The notes beneath the pieces were generated by a model, which was given only the letters and a program-made list of their open reading frames with translations, searched no databases and had not been told where the DNA came from. 64,000 bases of DNA from Heliopora coerulea (taxonomy: Eukaryota; Cnidaria; Anthozoa; Scleralcyonacea; Helioporidae): positions 124,001-188,000 of the forward strand of contig JASJOG010000182.1 of the NCBI GenBank assembly GCA_030142905.1, given 5' to 3'. The position numbers and the translations under genes were made by a program. Below are positions 19,998-30,690 of the stretch, piece after piece; positions within the stretch are counted from its first letter, which is position 1, and each line of letters starts with the position of its first letter.

Positions 19998-20570
19998 GTG
20001 GCCACACACCGTAAAGTTTCATGATTTGAAGGTTAAAACTGCCCTATCATTTTTAGCAGAAAATAATATGGAACAACTGTAAATTAAAAAAAATAACGCC
20101 GCTGCCTGCGCTGGACCAGCCTTGTTGATGTTTAATTTCTACTCCAAAGCTGGGCTCCCTTCAAGCCAAGTCTGGATCCGTTAGTGGCTCTAACCTTGGC
20201 GGGATAAAATTTACAATTCACCTTGGAACAAACTAGAAGAAAAAAAAAACAGCCTTTCAAAAGTTACTCTTCGTCTTCTGTAAATGATATGAGATGAAGT
20301 GTTTCCTTTTCATTTGTACAACGTTTAGCAATTGAAAAATGCAAATATTTACTTTATCACTATTGACAACACATATATAGAAATAACATTTTTATTTCAT
20401 AAAAAGTATTTGTATATCTATAACTGATTTAGCCAAGAGAAATAATTAACTCTCCACTTGTCACGTTCTTTTTTTAATTTACAGTTGTTCCATATTACTT
20501 TCTGCTAAAAACGATTGAGCAGTTTTAACCTTCAAATCATGAAACTTTACGGTGTGTGGCCACAAACCCC
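19998..20570. mobile_element. Foldback element with about 90-bp inverted arms
   Basis: Arms at 19998-20088 and 20470-20562 are reverse complements (GTGGCCACACACCGTAAAGT and so on). The 380-bp interior is AT-rich and non-coding. Non-autonomous inverted-repeat element. Confidence 0.65.
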
Positions 20571-21811
20571 AGTCTAAATCTGGTAGCACTTTGGGTATAT
20601 GTCTCATTGAAATTCTTGAGCCCTTTTTATGGATTCAAACTGCGTGGTGAATATTTCTCTTCTGTTTTTTTTCATGGATATTCTTTTAATTGTTCAACCC
20701 TGGCTCTATTTACATTAATTTTTGAGGAAGTTGTGGTAATCATTGCGTTTGTACCGGTACAGTTGAAATGACGGTAGTGCTCGAATCTTTTTCTAAACAG
20801 TCGTTCAGCAAGTGACGGTCCACCATTAGGATCAGGGCATGCTTGATGTGCTTGAACTCGTATGCATGAGCTTTCTCCCAGCTAAGTACCCTTTTTCTGA
20901 ACTGCAGTTTTTCAGTTTAAACCACTTTTTCTGCCATTCCGCTCAACTTTGGTGAATTGGGCTCGATGTGATTGGATAAAGTCCCATTTTCTGAAAAATT
21001 CTCTGAACTTCTAGCTGCTGTATTGTGATGAATTATCTGAATATTACTTTGTTTGGTGTTCCATGTCTTGAAAATGTCGACTTTAGCTTACCAATGAATT
21101 ATTGAGTAGATCAGTTGATTTTTTTGTCCCAAAACTTCGTTGGAAAATTATTCTGCCTCAGAAATTCCCTCTACTGCATGATATTTTATTTTCTCCAACG
21201 TTCGTAGTTCTTCAGAGAGGAGCTTGACGATATTTCTTTCGTTCCCTGTCGGAAGACTTTATTTTGATTTTTGGTCCCTTGTCATTCGATGCTAATTGAT
21301 TTTAACAGTTACCATAGACCTGCTCTCGTAAATGAAAGATTATTATAATTACCATTACCATTACCGTTACCATCCATTACCATTACCACTACTAGATCTA
21401 TTGCTATTGCGATTACTGTAACTATTACTACTACCAGTATTATTATCATTTAACATTTATCTGAGATAGTTCATACAACCAGTGATGTCGTCAATTAAAA
21501 AGTATAAATTGTATCAATCCTACGACCATACTAATCTTTGTTAGAAACGAAGCATCTATTTATTCGTTTCATATGCACTTCGAAACATTCCGTTGATGTT
21601 TGATCAAGTCGATAATCTAAAAGGTGTGTAGTCTGGAGAATGACTGTTGGAGACTGCGAATTAGATGGCTAATGTATAACCTAGACCTTCAGATTGCACA
21701 AGAATCTATTGCACATTCATTATTCAAAAGTCCGTCTAATATTACGTGTTTCTGTTCACTAGTTTCAATTTTTGTTTCACATTGCTTGTATTTCCTCAAT
21801 TTTTTGCTTAG
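20571..21811. other. Intron sequence, with (ATTACC)n tract
   Basis: Mostly unique AT-rich intron. A degenerate ATTACC/ATTACT simple repeat runs from about 21345 to 21450. No gene recognised. Confidence 0.5.
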
Positions 21812-21883
21812 GGACCTGAAAAAGAATCGCTTGAAAAATATTCCACAGTCTTTATTTTCAAAAACATCGAAGTTAAAGCATCT
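21812..21883 (+). CDS. LRR exon A5 (72 bp)
   Basis: Acceptor TTTTTTGCTTAG, donor GTAAGT. Encodes DLKKNRLKNIPQSLF and KLKH, a canonical LRR. The CT end joins A of exon A6 to give Leu. Confidence 0.92.
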
Positions 21884-22200
21884 GTAAGTATTACGTCTTG
21901 ATCTGCTAATTATGATGTGTAATGAGCAATAATCGAAAATCGGCTATTATTGTTAAAATCTGGGTTTGCAGGCGCCACCTTTAAAATGCTAAAAGGATAT
22001 ATATTTATATTTGTTAGTACATTTTCGCGCATTTTTGTGGATATATAGCTTTAAGTGCATTTTCTATGATATGGTTTAAATACACTTTATATCATTTAGT
22101 ATATTACAATAATGATATTTATTTATCAAAATTGTTATCAACTTCTAATAGGACGTTGTGCACATATTAATAACAATGTTCTACCTACTTTTTTTTTCAG

Positions 22201-22272
22201 AAATTTTCAACATAACAAGATAATGTCTCTATCGTATGAATTATTCAGCAACACAAAGGATCTTAAAGATCT
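22201..22272 (+). CDS. LRR exon A6 (72 bp)
   Basis: Strong polypyrimidine tract and CAG acceptor, donor GTAAGA. Encodes NFQHNKIMSLSYELFSNTKD then LKD. The CT end joins A of exon A7 to give Leu. Confidence 0.92.
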
Positions 22273-22675
22273 GTAAGAATACATACATCTGTTTTGCATC
22301 CTCGAACTGAATAGATTAGCATAGTACATTTTCTTGAATTAAAGTAATTAAGATCTTAAATCTCATCGTAATTCTTTCATGCATGATTTTTTTGTTCTTT
22401 GCTCTTCATTTTTTGCTTTTTTGAGTATTTTCGTTATTTTTTCGACTTTTACATGTTATGACAACCATTTGCATGACAGAATTAAGTGGAAGTATCTACT
22501 TCAATATATCCAAGCTCTCATGTTTCCTAAACATCAGAATTAAGTGGCTCATTACAGTTTCCTTAGTCGATGATGCTATTGAGACAAATATTGCCTCAAA
22601 GAGTATCGAAAATATGTATATGATACATATATAATACCTTATACATATACATACATACATATATATATATATATA
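22273..22675. other. Intron sequence ending in (TA)n
   Basis: AT-rich intron without recognised genes. Its last about 50 bp are a (TACA)n/(TA)n tract that abuts the hammerhead unit. Confidence 0.5.
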
Positions 22676-22679
22676 ACTA

Positions 22680-22725
22680 ACTACAGACGGAACCGTTTCG
22701 GCCTACTGGGCTTCATCAGTGTAGT
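22680..22725 (-). ncRNA. Hammerhead ribozyme, type I, minimal stem III
   Basis: Read on the minus strand: stem I ACTACA, core CTGATGA, stem II with GCC/GGC and a CAGTA loop, GAAA, stem III ACGG-TT-CCGT, cleavage triplet GTC, then TGTAGT closing stem I (6 perfect pairs). All invariant core positions are intact; the one imperfection is an A.C opposition at the base of stem II where G-C is usual. Stem III is closed by a 2-nt loop, as in PLE and retrozyme hammerheads, which are thought to work best as dimers. Confidence 0.82.
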
Positions 22726-22906
22726 GCTGACGAGCAGGATGGAGAAGCCTATATTGTATAGGCAACTCAAATGTCCCACACATGTGGTATATCTAAGCCA
22801 TGCCAGAGTGCTCTAACTAGATACTAGTGAGCGTGCGCAAATTCGCTTGCGACATGACTCATCCTGTAGAGTGCTCAATATGAACCAAAAGGCCATAGAG
22901 CGATAT

Positions 22907-22936
22907 CTAACTACAGACGGAACCGTTTCGGCCCAT
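22907..22936 (-). ncRNA. Truncated second hammerhead (3' half)
   Basis: Contains the stem II 3' strand, GAAAC, stem III and the GTC cleavage site plus TGTAGTTAG, identical to the complete copy. The 5' half (CTGATGA and stem I strand) is replaced by the microsatellite. Confidence 0.8.
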
Positions 22937-22944
22937 ATATACAT

Positions 22945-23010
<66 letters not shown>

Positions 23011-23262
23011 GGATGGATGGATGGATGGATGGATGGATGGATGGATGGATGGATGGATGGATGGATGGATGGATGGATGGATGGATGGATGGATGGATAG
23101 ATAGATGGATAGATAGATGGATAGATAGATGGATAGATAGATGGATAGATAGATGGATAGATAGATGGATAGATAGATGGATAGATAGATGGATAGATAA
23201 ATGGATAGATGGATAGATGGATAGATGGATGAATGGATTGATTGATTGATTGAAAACTTTAT
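22945..23262. repeat. (AGAT)n then (GGAT)n microsatellite
   Basis: AGAT repeats, then a long GGAT run, then mixed GATAGATG and GATT units. It ends at the 3' terminus of the minus-strand LINE-B, whose tail reads TTCAATCAATCAATCAATCC, so it probably grew from the LINE tail repeat. Confidence 0.95.
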
Positions 23263-25683
23263 TTAATCACGGTTGTTACATCAATTTTAACAATTGGTCT
23301 TCCTGTAAGCCGTGAAAATAAATAAATGCCTAATATATACGCATATATATATAGACAGGAAGGTCAAAATTTAATGCCGATTGTTATAAACAATAAAACC
23401 TTGAGCCGGCATTTTGAATCATCAAAGCTTTCTGTTCAAGCCTGCGTTGGTATAGGTTTGACCAACCAAGTTTTTTTAATGTTTCATCGCTTCCATGTGT
23501 CAAACAAGTGTCCCCTGTTATAACACGGGCAGCTCTATTCTGTAGCTGTTGCAATTTCTTACTTAGTTCAGATCTAATGCCATCCCACACAATACTACAG
23601 TAATCAAAATATGGCATTATTATCGACTAATATATTTTACATATATTTTCCATGTTTAAATATTTACTAGCCTTTTTTAATATGACAATAGAAGTTACAA
23701 CCTTCTGAATAATACTATTAATATGGAGTTCCCATGTTAAGTGGCAATCAATCATCACACCGAGACATTTGGTTTGGTAAACCCTACGAAGGAATACACC
23801 ATTTATAGACAAATTTGATATATCGTCAACTATTGTAGCAATACGTTGACAAGAACCTATTATCATATATTTAGTTTTCAGTATATTCAAAGTGAGTTTA
23901 TTTGCTAAAAGCCACGTAGTAACGCACTACAGGTCGTGGTTCATCTCTTTCTGTAAATCATTTAGGTCACACGATGAAAAAGTAAAATTCATATCATCAG
24001 CGTACATTCTTCTCCGACCGTGTTTTAAATATGTAGTAAGGTCATTGATATCAATAAGAAAGAGAAGTGGACCTAAAATCGACCCTTGAGGAACTCCACG
24101 GTGAATTCTCACACTGTCAGAATACACAACGTTAACAAAGCAACGTTGTGATCTGTTTGACAGATATGAATAAAACCACTGTAGGGTTGAGTGCGAAAAT
24201 GCGAAATATTTCAATTTGGTCATTAATACAGAGTGATCGACTGTATCAAATGCTTTTTTTTAAATCCAAAAAAATGACACCGCTGACCATTCCTCTATCG
24301 AAATTGAAACACCAATCATCAGTCAAATCTAAGAGCTGTAACAGTGGAATAAAGTGATCTAAATCCAGATTGTTTAGAGTTGAGTAATTTATACCTTGAG
24401 AGGTATAAATGAAGCTGATTATAAATTTGTCTCACAAACAGGTGAGCTATAGCTGAAATGACGGATATTGGTCGATAATTGTTTAGATCAGCTTTGTCAC
24501 CAGACTTTAATATTGGTACTACTCGGGTAGCCTTCCATTCAACAGGAAAAATATTAGACTGAATAGACTTATTGAATAATTTAGCTAAGTCTTCATAAAT
24601 TATATGAGCTGATATCTTAATTATCTTGTTAGAAATACAATCAAGGCCGGTGGCTTTCATTTTATTTACGTTTGATATAACATTCAACAGATCCTTCGGC
24701 GAAATTCTTTCCAGTTGAAATATACTCTTGCAACGAGATAAATAATTATCAGGTTTTACAGATGAAACTTGTCGGTCTGAAGCTAAATTTAGGCCAATCG
24801 ATCTAGTTGTTATAAACGTAGGCTGCTTACGTGAAATTCCAATTTTACGGATAGCATAAATTATACAATGATCACTAATCGATAGTGGATAAACACCGGA
24901 TTTTATAATACGGTCATTATTGTTAGTAATAAAAAGATCAGTTAGTGATTTAGAGGTACTGGAAATTCTTGTAGGTTCCGTTATTAATTGACGGAACTGA
25001 TAAACATCCAAGAGATTATTTAAACAACTAGTATGGGCCTCAAGGGTATTTGACATAAGATTACAATTTAAATCTCCCAAAATGTAAATCTCTTCAAACT
25101 GATCATCCGCTTGCTGAATAATTTGATCAAAATTATCAAAACAAGCGACTGAGGTTTTAGGCGGTCTATACCGATTTATAACGATGAACGGTTTAGAGTT
25201 TGGTTTCCTTATCTCCAAAGTAATGATCTCTGGTACCTGGTCACAGAGGTCGTTTCGTATTAAGGGCCATTTATATTAAGTAGAGCCATTTTAAACCCAT
25301 GCGATTTAGATAATATATCGTGAAATGGCTATTAGCTATTTCGGAAACTGAATTTAAATCTGCATCAATTATTTTTCATTTCCCATCAATATAATTTTTA
25401 AAATTACAAGCAATATTGTAGATGCCTTTACGATTAAGGTGGAGTCCGCTTTTATTAAGGCAGTCCCTACCAACATTATCATTGAGGATAAAATCAAAAC
25501 CGTGTATAGAACAGGCCGATTTCACCACTTTGTTAGTTTGAGCTACATGTTTCGGCGATGACTGGCCATCACTACAAGTCAAAATAGAAGAAATAGCGAC
25601 TGAACCGGTCGGATTATTAGTCTTGATATTCTTAGCGAGTTGGATAATTTTATCAGGTATTTGCTTTGGTTCATCTTTAACCA
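23263..25683 (-). pseudogene. APE-type LINE-B with esterase-like, EN and RT parts, decayed
   Basis: Minus-strand CR1/L2-like element. In order from its 5' side: an SGNH/esterase-like ORF1 end (25683-25376, with GRDCLNKSGLHLNRKG), apurinic endonuclease residues (ILGDLNCN, then SDHCIIYAI, within 25218-24780), RT start (MKATGLDCISNKI, NNYRPISVISAIAHLF), motif A LDLKKAFDTVDH (near 24250, frame shift), motif B GVPQGSILGPLLF and motif C MYADDMNF (24223-23927), thumb with KCLGVMIDCHLTW (23890-23627) and the C-terminus (PYFDYCSIVWDGI, 23617-23384). Several frame breaks and a 5' truncation at the adjoining microsatellite. The 3' end carries AATAAAGTTTTCAATC and runs into GATA/GGAT repeats, typical of this LINE group. 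Confidence 0.88.
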
Positions 25684-26545
25684 AATTGGATGGATGGATA
25701 GATAGATGGATGGATGGATGGATAGATAGATAGATCATTTTATTCTAACACGGTGGTTCTATCAGATTTAAAATTACAAGGTTTGAATTTCTAAGTCTGT
25801 TCTTCCTAGAAGTCGTGCATATAGCAACAAAATCTATTTACAATTTTTGTTATTTTAATATCAGTTATAATTATTTACAAACTATCTATTTACAAATATT
25901 TACATAATATAGAGCTAATCGGGAGATCTATATGTTGACAGTGCAGAAATCATGGATTTTAATTTTGTGTTTAACTTTGGAAAAATTGGTCTCTTTTTTG
26001 AGAGAGTTGGTAAAGAATTCCGGAGTAAAAGTTCAGATACAGCAAAGCTTCTTTTGTAGCATTCAGTTCTAACACTTGGTATTTCAATGTTTCTACTGGG
26101 TGATCTTAAATTATAATTATTTGAACCACACTGGTTTTTAATTATCTCAATCAGATATTTTGGTGCATTTTTGTTAATAATTTTGTGCATCATTTGGGCT
26201 TTCTGGCATCTTCTGCTGTGTTCTAATGATGGCCATCCTAGTTTAGCAAAGACATCTTGTGTGTGCTCCATATGGTGCTCCAGTAATAATACGAGCGGCA
26301 CGGTTTTGTAGTTTTTGTAATTGGTCGGCAAGTGTTTTATCGATACTGTCCCATACAACACAGTAGTAATCAAAATGGGGTTTTACTAGTGAGTTGTAAA
26401 CACTAATAAGAAGAATTTGATTAAGGTAAGGTTTGGCTTTCTTAATAATACGCAAGTTGGTTGACACTTTTTCGGTAAGATTTTTAATATGACCATTCCA
26501 AGTTAGATTTTTATCAATTTTAAGATACTGTAGATAGATAGATAG
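25684..26545 (-). pseudogene. APE-type LINE-C, 3' fragment
   Basis: The minus strand encodes only the post-RT region: NLTWNGHIKNL-type stretch (about 26500), VYNSLVKPHFDYYCVVWDSI, LQNRAARIITGA, KLGWPSLEHSRRCQKA and LRSPSRNIEIPSVRTECYKR. One frameshift near 26270. The 3' tail ends in ATCT/ATCC repeats (25684-25735) that abut the truncated 5' end of LINE-B. 5'-truncated insertion. Confidence 0.82.
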
Positions 26546-26643
26546 ATAATAAGATAGATAGATAGTAGGTTGGAAACCTCATCAAACAGCAAGAGTGCTC
26601 AATAGATATGCCAGAGCTATATACAAATCGGATCACAAAGTTA

Positions 26644-26780
26644 GATAACTTGTTTAAAACATTTAATCGTTTCTTAGAGTTTTTTGCCTCTTAAAAAGCA
26701 ATCCGCATCAAGCGAATGATGATTGCTGCGCCAGAGGCATGAAACTCTGAGTAGCGATTAAGTGTTTTAAACAAGTTATC
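26644..26780. repeat. Palindromic pair of PLE-type tails (second family)
   Basis: Arms 26644-26692 and 26733-26780 are reverse complements (GATAACTTGTTTAAAACA... and the inverse). The centre has AATGATGATTGCTGCGCCAG AGGCATGAAAC, a 'TGATGA - hairpin - GAAAC' word as in PLE tails. An AGAGTGCTCAAT box lies 50 bp to the left (26588). Confidence 0.55.
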
Positions 26781-27041
26781 AAGACCCCGTATTAGTTCCG
26801 GGACTATCATGTTTTGTGTCCTTTTCCAATCAAACTTCTCACTTATTTTGCCTAAAAATATATTTTTTATTAGATGACGAGACTTCCCGTCTTAAAAGTG
26901 AGCATTCTCACAGGTTATCAGTAGGATACCAGCATTAAGGACAGCTCATGATTGAACATGTTTTGATACTTTTTTATTGACTTAAAAAATTGATAAACTC
27001 TGCATTTTCTCAAAGTTGATTATAAATGTCTAAGATGTGCT

Positions 27042-27420
27042 ATGATAAAAATTTATGCTAAGTATTCATCCAGAGGTATCGACTCCGATGACGAAGATGA
27101 AAAGAATTACGAAACCGACGAAATCATAAAAGAAAACATGAACGAGTTCTGCACTTTTATCGCTGACCAAAAATCGGGAAATACAAATCATACAACAAAA
27201 TACAACAAGGAAACTTGGTGGAAATTTTGTTGAAAAAAGAACGAGAAGAGGGAAGTAAAACACGTACTTTTTCCACGGTAAAACCTCCGTAACAAAGCAG
27301 AATGACGCACAAACCTTCAACCCTTACGTATTCAGTGGCAAACTCGTACGTCAACTTGAGCATTCAGTGGCATTTCAACACAAGGGTTCAACGGTAAATT
27401 TACGCCAAGAAAACAGCTTT
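27042..27420 (+). pseudogene. Possible tyrosine-recombinase (Crypton/DUF3504-like) N-terminal remnant
   Basis: A 63-codon frame with an acidic stretch (DSDDEDEKNYETDE) followed by FIADQKSGNTNHTTKYNKE, WWKFC, then a stop and further degraded residues. The 'FIxxQKSxNTxxKTxxDxxxWxxF' pattern resembles the N-terminal region of KIAA1958/Crypton-type tyrosine recombinases. No catalytic region (RxxR Y) is seen. Identification is tentative. Confidence 0.35.
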
Positions 27421-27767
27421 AAACTATTTTGAGAGGTTTTAAAATCCATAATTTCATTAGGGTAACATCCTCAAAACTAACAGTTGCTTGTATCAACGAG
27501 GGCCTTGTATAAAAACTTACATACAACCGGTAATCTACAGCTAATAAAAACCTTAAGAATGTGAAAAAGCATAAAATCACATGGATTATTGCAGGAGTTT
27601 ACCCATATAGAAGGGTACTCAAACATGTGAACACCTTTATGCATGATTGTGTATATACTCATGTATATTATCTTGATATGTTACTCAGTTTGTGCGTATA
27701 TTTTTACATTTTAATATGTTTATCATTACTATTAAGCATTAAATGTAAGCAATCCATATCGTTCTAG

Positions 27768-27839
27768 ATACATACTTAACAACAGCTTCAAGACAATCTC
27801 ACCAAAGTTGCTTGACAACACGCTTAATCTTGAAAGACT
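27768..27839 (+). CDS. LRR exon A7 (72 bp)
   Basis: Acceptor TATCGTTCTAG, donor GTAAGT. Encodes YILNNSFKTISPKLL and NLER, the last LRR before the cap exon. The CT end joins C of the next exon to form Leu. Confidence 0.92.
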
Positions 27840-27944
27840 GTAAGTATACCTTGTAACACTTATTTGAAAACAAATTTGGTAAACATTGCTTAAAATGCTG
27901 ATTTTATGTAAAACTTTTCTCGGTCAATACCCGACGTTTTGATT

Positions 27945-27990
27945 TTACTCTGCTTAACACCAGAAAATTTTACTCCTTAAGGGTTGACTT
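27945..27990 (+). repeat. Dispersed CTCTGGYTAACRCCAGA motif
   Basis: TACTCTGCTTAACACCAGAA AATTTTACTCCTTAAGGG, one of at least five copies in the window (others at 11684, 31185-31370, 35075, 42195). The SINE or MITE that carries it is not resolved. Confidence 0.5.
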
Positions 27991-28194
27991 GTCACACTAC
28001 AGAGGATTAAGCAAGAATTATAAGCTCTCAAGAGCCTGTTTTCCCACGAACAACTACAATTTTGATATTTTATATTTGCTAGAGTTAAGAAGGTACAAAG
28101 ACTAACTAATGATAAACACACACTGAATTTCAGAGATTCCAAATGGCACAAGGATGAAAAGTGAAAATGTGCCAACACGTGTCGTTGATTGAAT

Positions 28195-28400
28195 AAAAAA
28201 TTAATTACCTATTACCCTAGTGCTAGGAGAGTACTTGCTGAGGGTTTCGCACAAACCGAACAACAAAGATTAAGGTATGTGCGAAAAAACACGAAAGCAA
28301 ATACTTCCCCCGACGGACCGAGCAAACCAGGTCAATAAGGAATTTATTATATGGCTTTTTGTTGGTTTTCTTTCCCATTTTTAACCGGGTATTTGTCGTC
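28195..28400 (+). mobile_element. Partial MITE of the 'AATTACTTATTAACCT' family
   Basis: Blocks TTAATTACCTATTACCCTAG, GCAAATACTTCCCCCGACGG and GGTCAATAAGGAATTTATTA TATGGC match the family. The right limit is not defined. Confidence 0.45.
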
Positions 28401-29297
28401 AAACGCTGTTGTTCACTTTACATCATGACTTGCTCGTTTGGCTTCTTTCTCCACAAATTAAACATTTATTTGTCGTACTTTTATTCCATTAGCTTTAAAC
28501 AAGAGCGTAATGAGTCACACTCTCACAACAGTCAAATCGGAACTGATTTATTGTTAGTAAAAACTCACAACGTATGCTTCTCTCAGCTCTAGTTACTTTT
28601 TAAGTATTAATTAACTGGACAATCAAATATTGTATTACAAAGGGTAGTAAGGCTGTTCTAGCGCATTTTATTGTTCTGAAAGTTCCATTCCTTAACTTTC
28701 ATTATAATCAGCTTGAAAATTTTACTTCCGAAACTTACAAGTCCGGAGTAAAAAGCGTATTGGACCGGTCCAATATCGCTTACGGATAACCAAAATAAAA
28801 GTTTATAAGTTCTTTGTTTCGGTATATCACTTTATGCCACTTTTCAGAAAAAAGGACACACTATGGATGAAATTCCGAAGCCTTTAAAACGTCGGTTTTG
28901 GTATTCCTGACGACGGAATTTAGATCGAATGTCATTCCCATATTACAGCCAGTTAGAAATGATAGTCTTGATGCTTTCACACGAAATTCTTATTGGAAAA
29001 AAAGCTACTAAAACTACTAACCGAAACGCATGGAGCCTTATAACAGGTCAATCTTAGAACGACATAAGAAAAAAAAAAGCTGTGGAACAAACGTCGTAAA
29101 CTTGCAAACACACCAAGTAAGCAATCTTACCGAAGCACATGGGAAATGTCTAAATATCTAATCCAAATCTACCATGACTCGCTCGGGACATATTTTGCAG
29201 GTCATAACTTTCGTGTTACACATTTCATTATCTACCTGTGTTGAGAATGTCCTAATTATTTACCAACAGCCACTGATCGCGGAAGATTAGATGGCTC
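28400..29297. other. Intron sequence without recognised features
   Basis: AT-rich intron of gene A between exon A7 and the cap exon. Short frames have no family resemblance. Confidence 0.45.
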
Positions 29298-29521
29298 TTA
29301 GAAGTTAAAGCAATTAAAATCATGTATTATTAATTCTTTTGCCATTGACTACATGATAAGGGCAGAATATTGAGTCTCTAGGCATGCTCAGTCTTGTATT
29401 TTTTACTTTAGAAGTTAAAGTAATTAAAATCATGTATTATTAATCCCTTAGCCGTTGACTACATGATAAGGGCAGAATATTGAGTCTCTCTAGGCAGGCT
29501 CAGTCTTGTATTTTTTACTTT
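29298..29521. repeat. 110-bp unit, two tandem copies
   Basis: The stretch from TTAGAAGTTAAAG to TTTTTTACTT occurs twice (29298-29407 and 29408-29521) with a few substitutions and a CT insertion. Both copies contain ACATGATAAGGGCAGAATAT. Confidence 0.85.
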
Positions 29522-29755
29522 ATTATAATGGTTGAGCTCGCTATCCGGTCTGTATGCAAAATGACGCCCGCTGATTAGCAGCCTTGCCATGCAATACGTT
29601 TTTCGTACAGACCGGCTAGTTTTGGTGGGAACATTTCCGAGTTGACTTGAAGACAAACAATCTAGATTCAGGCACTTTTTACAAAAGATATATGACAACA
29701 AACTATGAAAAAAGAAGTTAAATCTTTTTAACCTCATATTCGGTTAATAACTAAT
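29522..29755 (-). mobile_element. Partial MITE of the 'AATTACTTATTAACCT' family, reverse
   Basis: ATGGTTGAGCTCGCTATCCG and the following GACCGGCTAGTTTTGGTGGG block match 2088-2250. It ends in GGTTAATAACTAATCAATAG. Confidence 0.5.
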
Positions 29756-29837
29756 CAATAGCTAGGGATCGAGAACTTTTCGAATTAATGGGAGACATCC
29801 AACCAAGAAAGGGTTAAGGAATTCCATATAGCTTAAA

Positions 29838-30048
29838 GGGGTGTTTGTGCTTTGCGATTGACATTTTGGCGTATGTATTAAACTGACGAAAGCAACGTAG
29901 ACAAATTGCAGCAAATCATAATCGCGGATATCTTGCTGTAAAGACTGTCATAAGTTTATTGCATACACCAAGAAGACAATGGCAACATACAAGATCGCAC
30001 GTGCAGACGGTCGTGATATTACAAATCTGGTATCATGATAAAAAGTGC
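29838..30048 (-). mobile_element. About 200-bp MITE, copy 1 of 3
   Basis: The right end CAAGATCGCACGTGCAGACG and left end GTTTGTGCTTTGCGATTGAC are inverted relative to each other. Related copies are at 37068-37258 and 51553-51748. All share GACAGTCTATGCARCAAGAT and ATATCCGC(T/A)TATGATTCGC words. Non-coding, possibly hAT-like. Confidence 0.6.
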
Positions 30049-30084
30049 CGATTAACGTTCTCCATCTTTCTTATTTTTTTACAG

Positions 30085-30188
30085 CTCAACCAGTGGTTTT
30101 ACTGACTGCTGCAATGCGGAAAGGATAACAGGATCAAATATTACGTGCAGATACAAATACGACAAGGAGGTCAACATCCAAGGATGCG
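30085..30188 (+). CDS. Cys-rich LRR cap/hinge exon of gene A (104 bp)
   Basis: Strong acceptor TTTTTTTACAG, donor GTATGC. It enters in phase 2 (completing Leu with CT+C) and leaves in phase 1, so it is the connector between LRR-type and SRCR-type exon phases. It encodes 34 full codons with four Cys: FTDCCNAERITG, NITCRYK and NIQGC. A Cys-Cys pair immediately after the last LRR is reminiscent of the LGR-receptor hinge, but the sequence is not a standard LRRCT. NIT is a potential N-glycosylation site, in keeping with an extracellular location. Confidence 0.82.
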
Positions 30189-30409
30189 GTATGCATGTCT
30201 CCTTAAATAGAAAAGGGAGATGTGGGTTTAGTAAGCTAGAAAATAAAAAAATTTACAAAGATACAACGAATAACATGAGACTGGAAGAGCATTCTCTTAT
30301 CACAAACCTGTAGCCACCATAGATTTGATGAAGGAATCTTGAGGGGCATTGGCGCCAAAGTTTGTTGACTTATTGAACACCAACATATTTAGGCAAACCT
30401 CTCGTTATA

Positions 30410-30690
30410 AAAGTTTCACATGCAATTACACATTTGAAAATCATATTACATATGTGAATTATTTCAATTCCTTGTGTGAAATAAAACTTTCATACTAGAG
30501 GTTAATTTTCATAAGTGAATCTCCCATTTCATATGTGAAAGAGATGTTTCGTAAGTATTTCACATGTGAAAACGTTTCGATTTCATGCATATGTGAAATA
30601 AAAGTTTCATGTGTGGAAATGTTCCAATTTCATATGCCTTTCACATGTGAAATTACATGTGAGATTTTCGTAAGGGTTGGCCAAGACCTT
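30410..30690. repeat. Cluster of CATATGAAAT / TTCACATGTGAA motifs
   Basis: Second cluster of the repeat described at 880-1175, with TTCACATGTGAAA palindromes about every 20-40 bp. Confidence 0.6.

Larger units (their letters stand above)
22680..22938 (-). mobile_element. Retrozyme-like unit: 230-bp monomer bounded by hammerheads
   Basis: The sequence CTAACTACAGACGGAACCGT TTCGGCC occurs at both ends, offset by exactly 230 bp. On the minus strand this is the 3' half of a hammerhead followed by a 230-nt monomer and then a complete hammerhead at 22680-22725. The predicted cleavage sites (after the C complementary to G 22916 and to G 22686) would release a 230-nt RNA. The monomer has no ORF but has two GAGCACTCT boxes about 65 nt apart, as does the fragment at 7912-8066. 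Retrozymes (non-autonomous retroelements with tandem hammerheads forming circular RNA) are known in plants and animals; membership is inference. A (TA)n tract and an AGAT microsatellite flank it. Confidence 0.75.

Noticed and set aside
22945..23262. CRISPR-like array or coding repeat (DGWM)n protein
   Set aside because: Uniform 4-bp units without spacers; the frame is the translation of GGAT/AGAT repeats.
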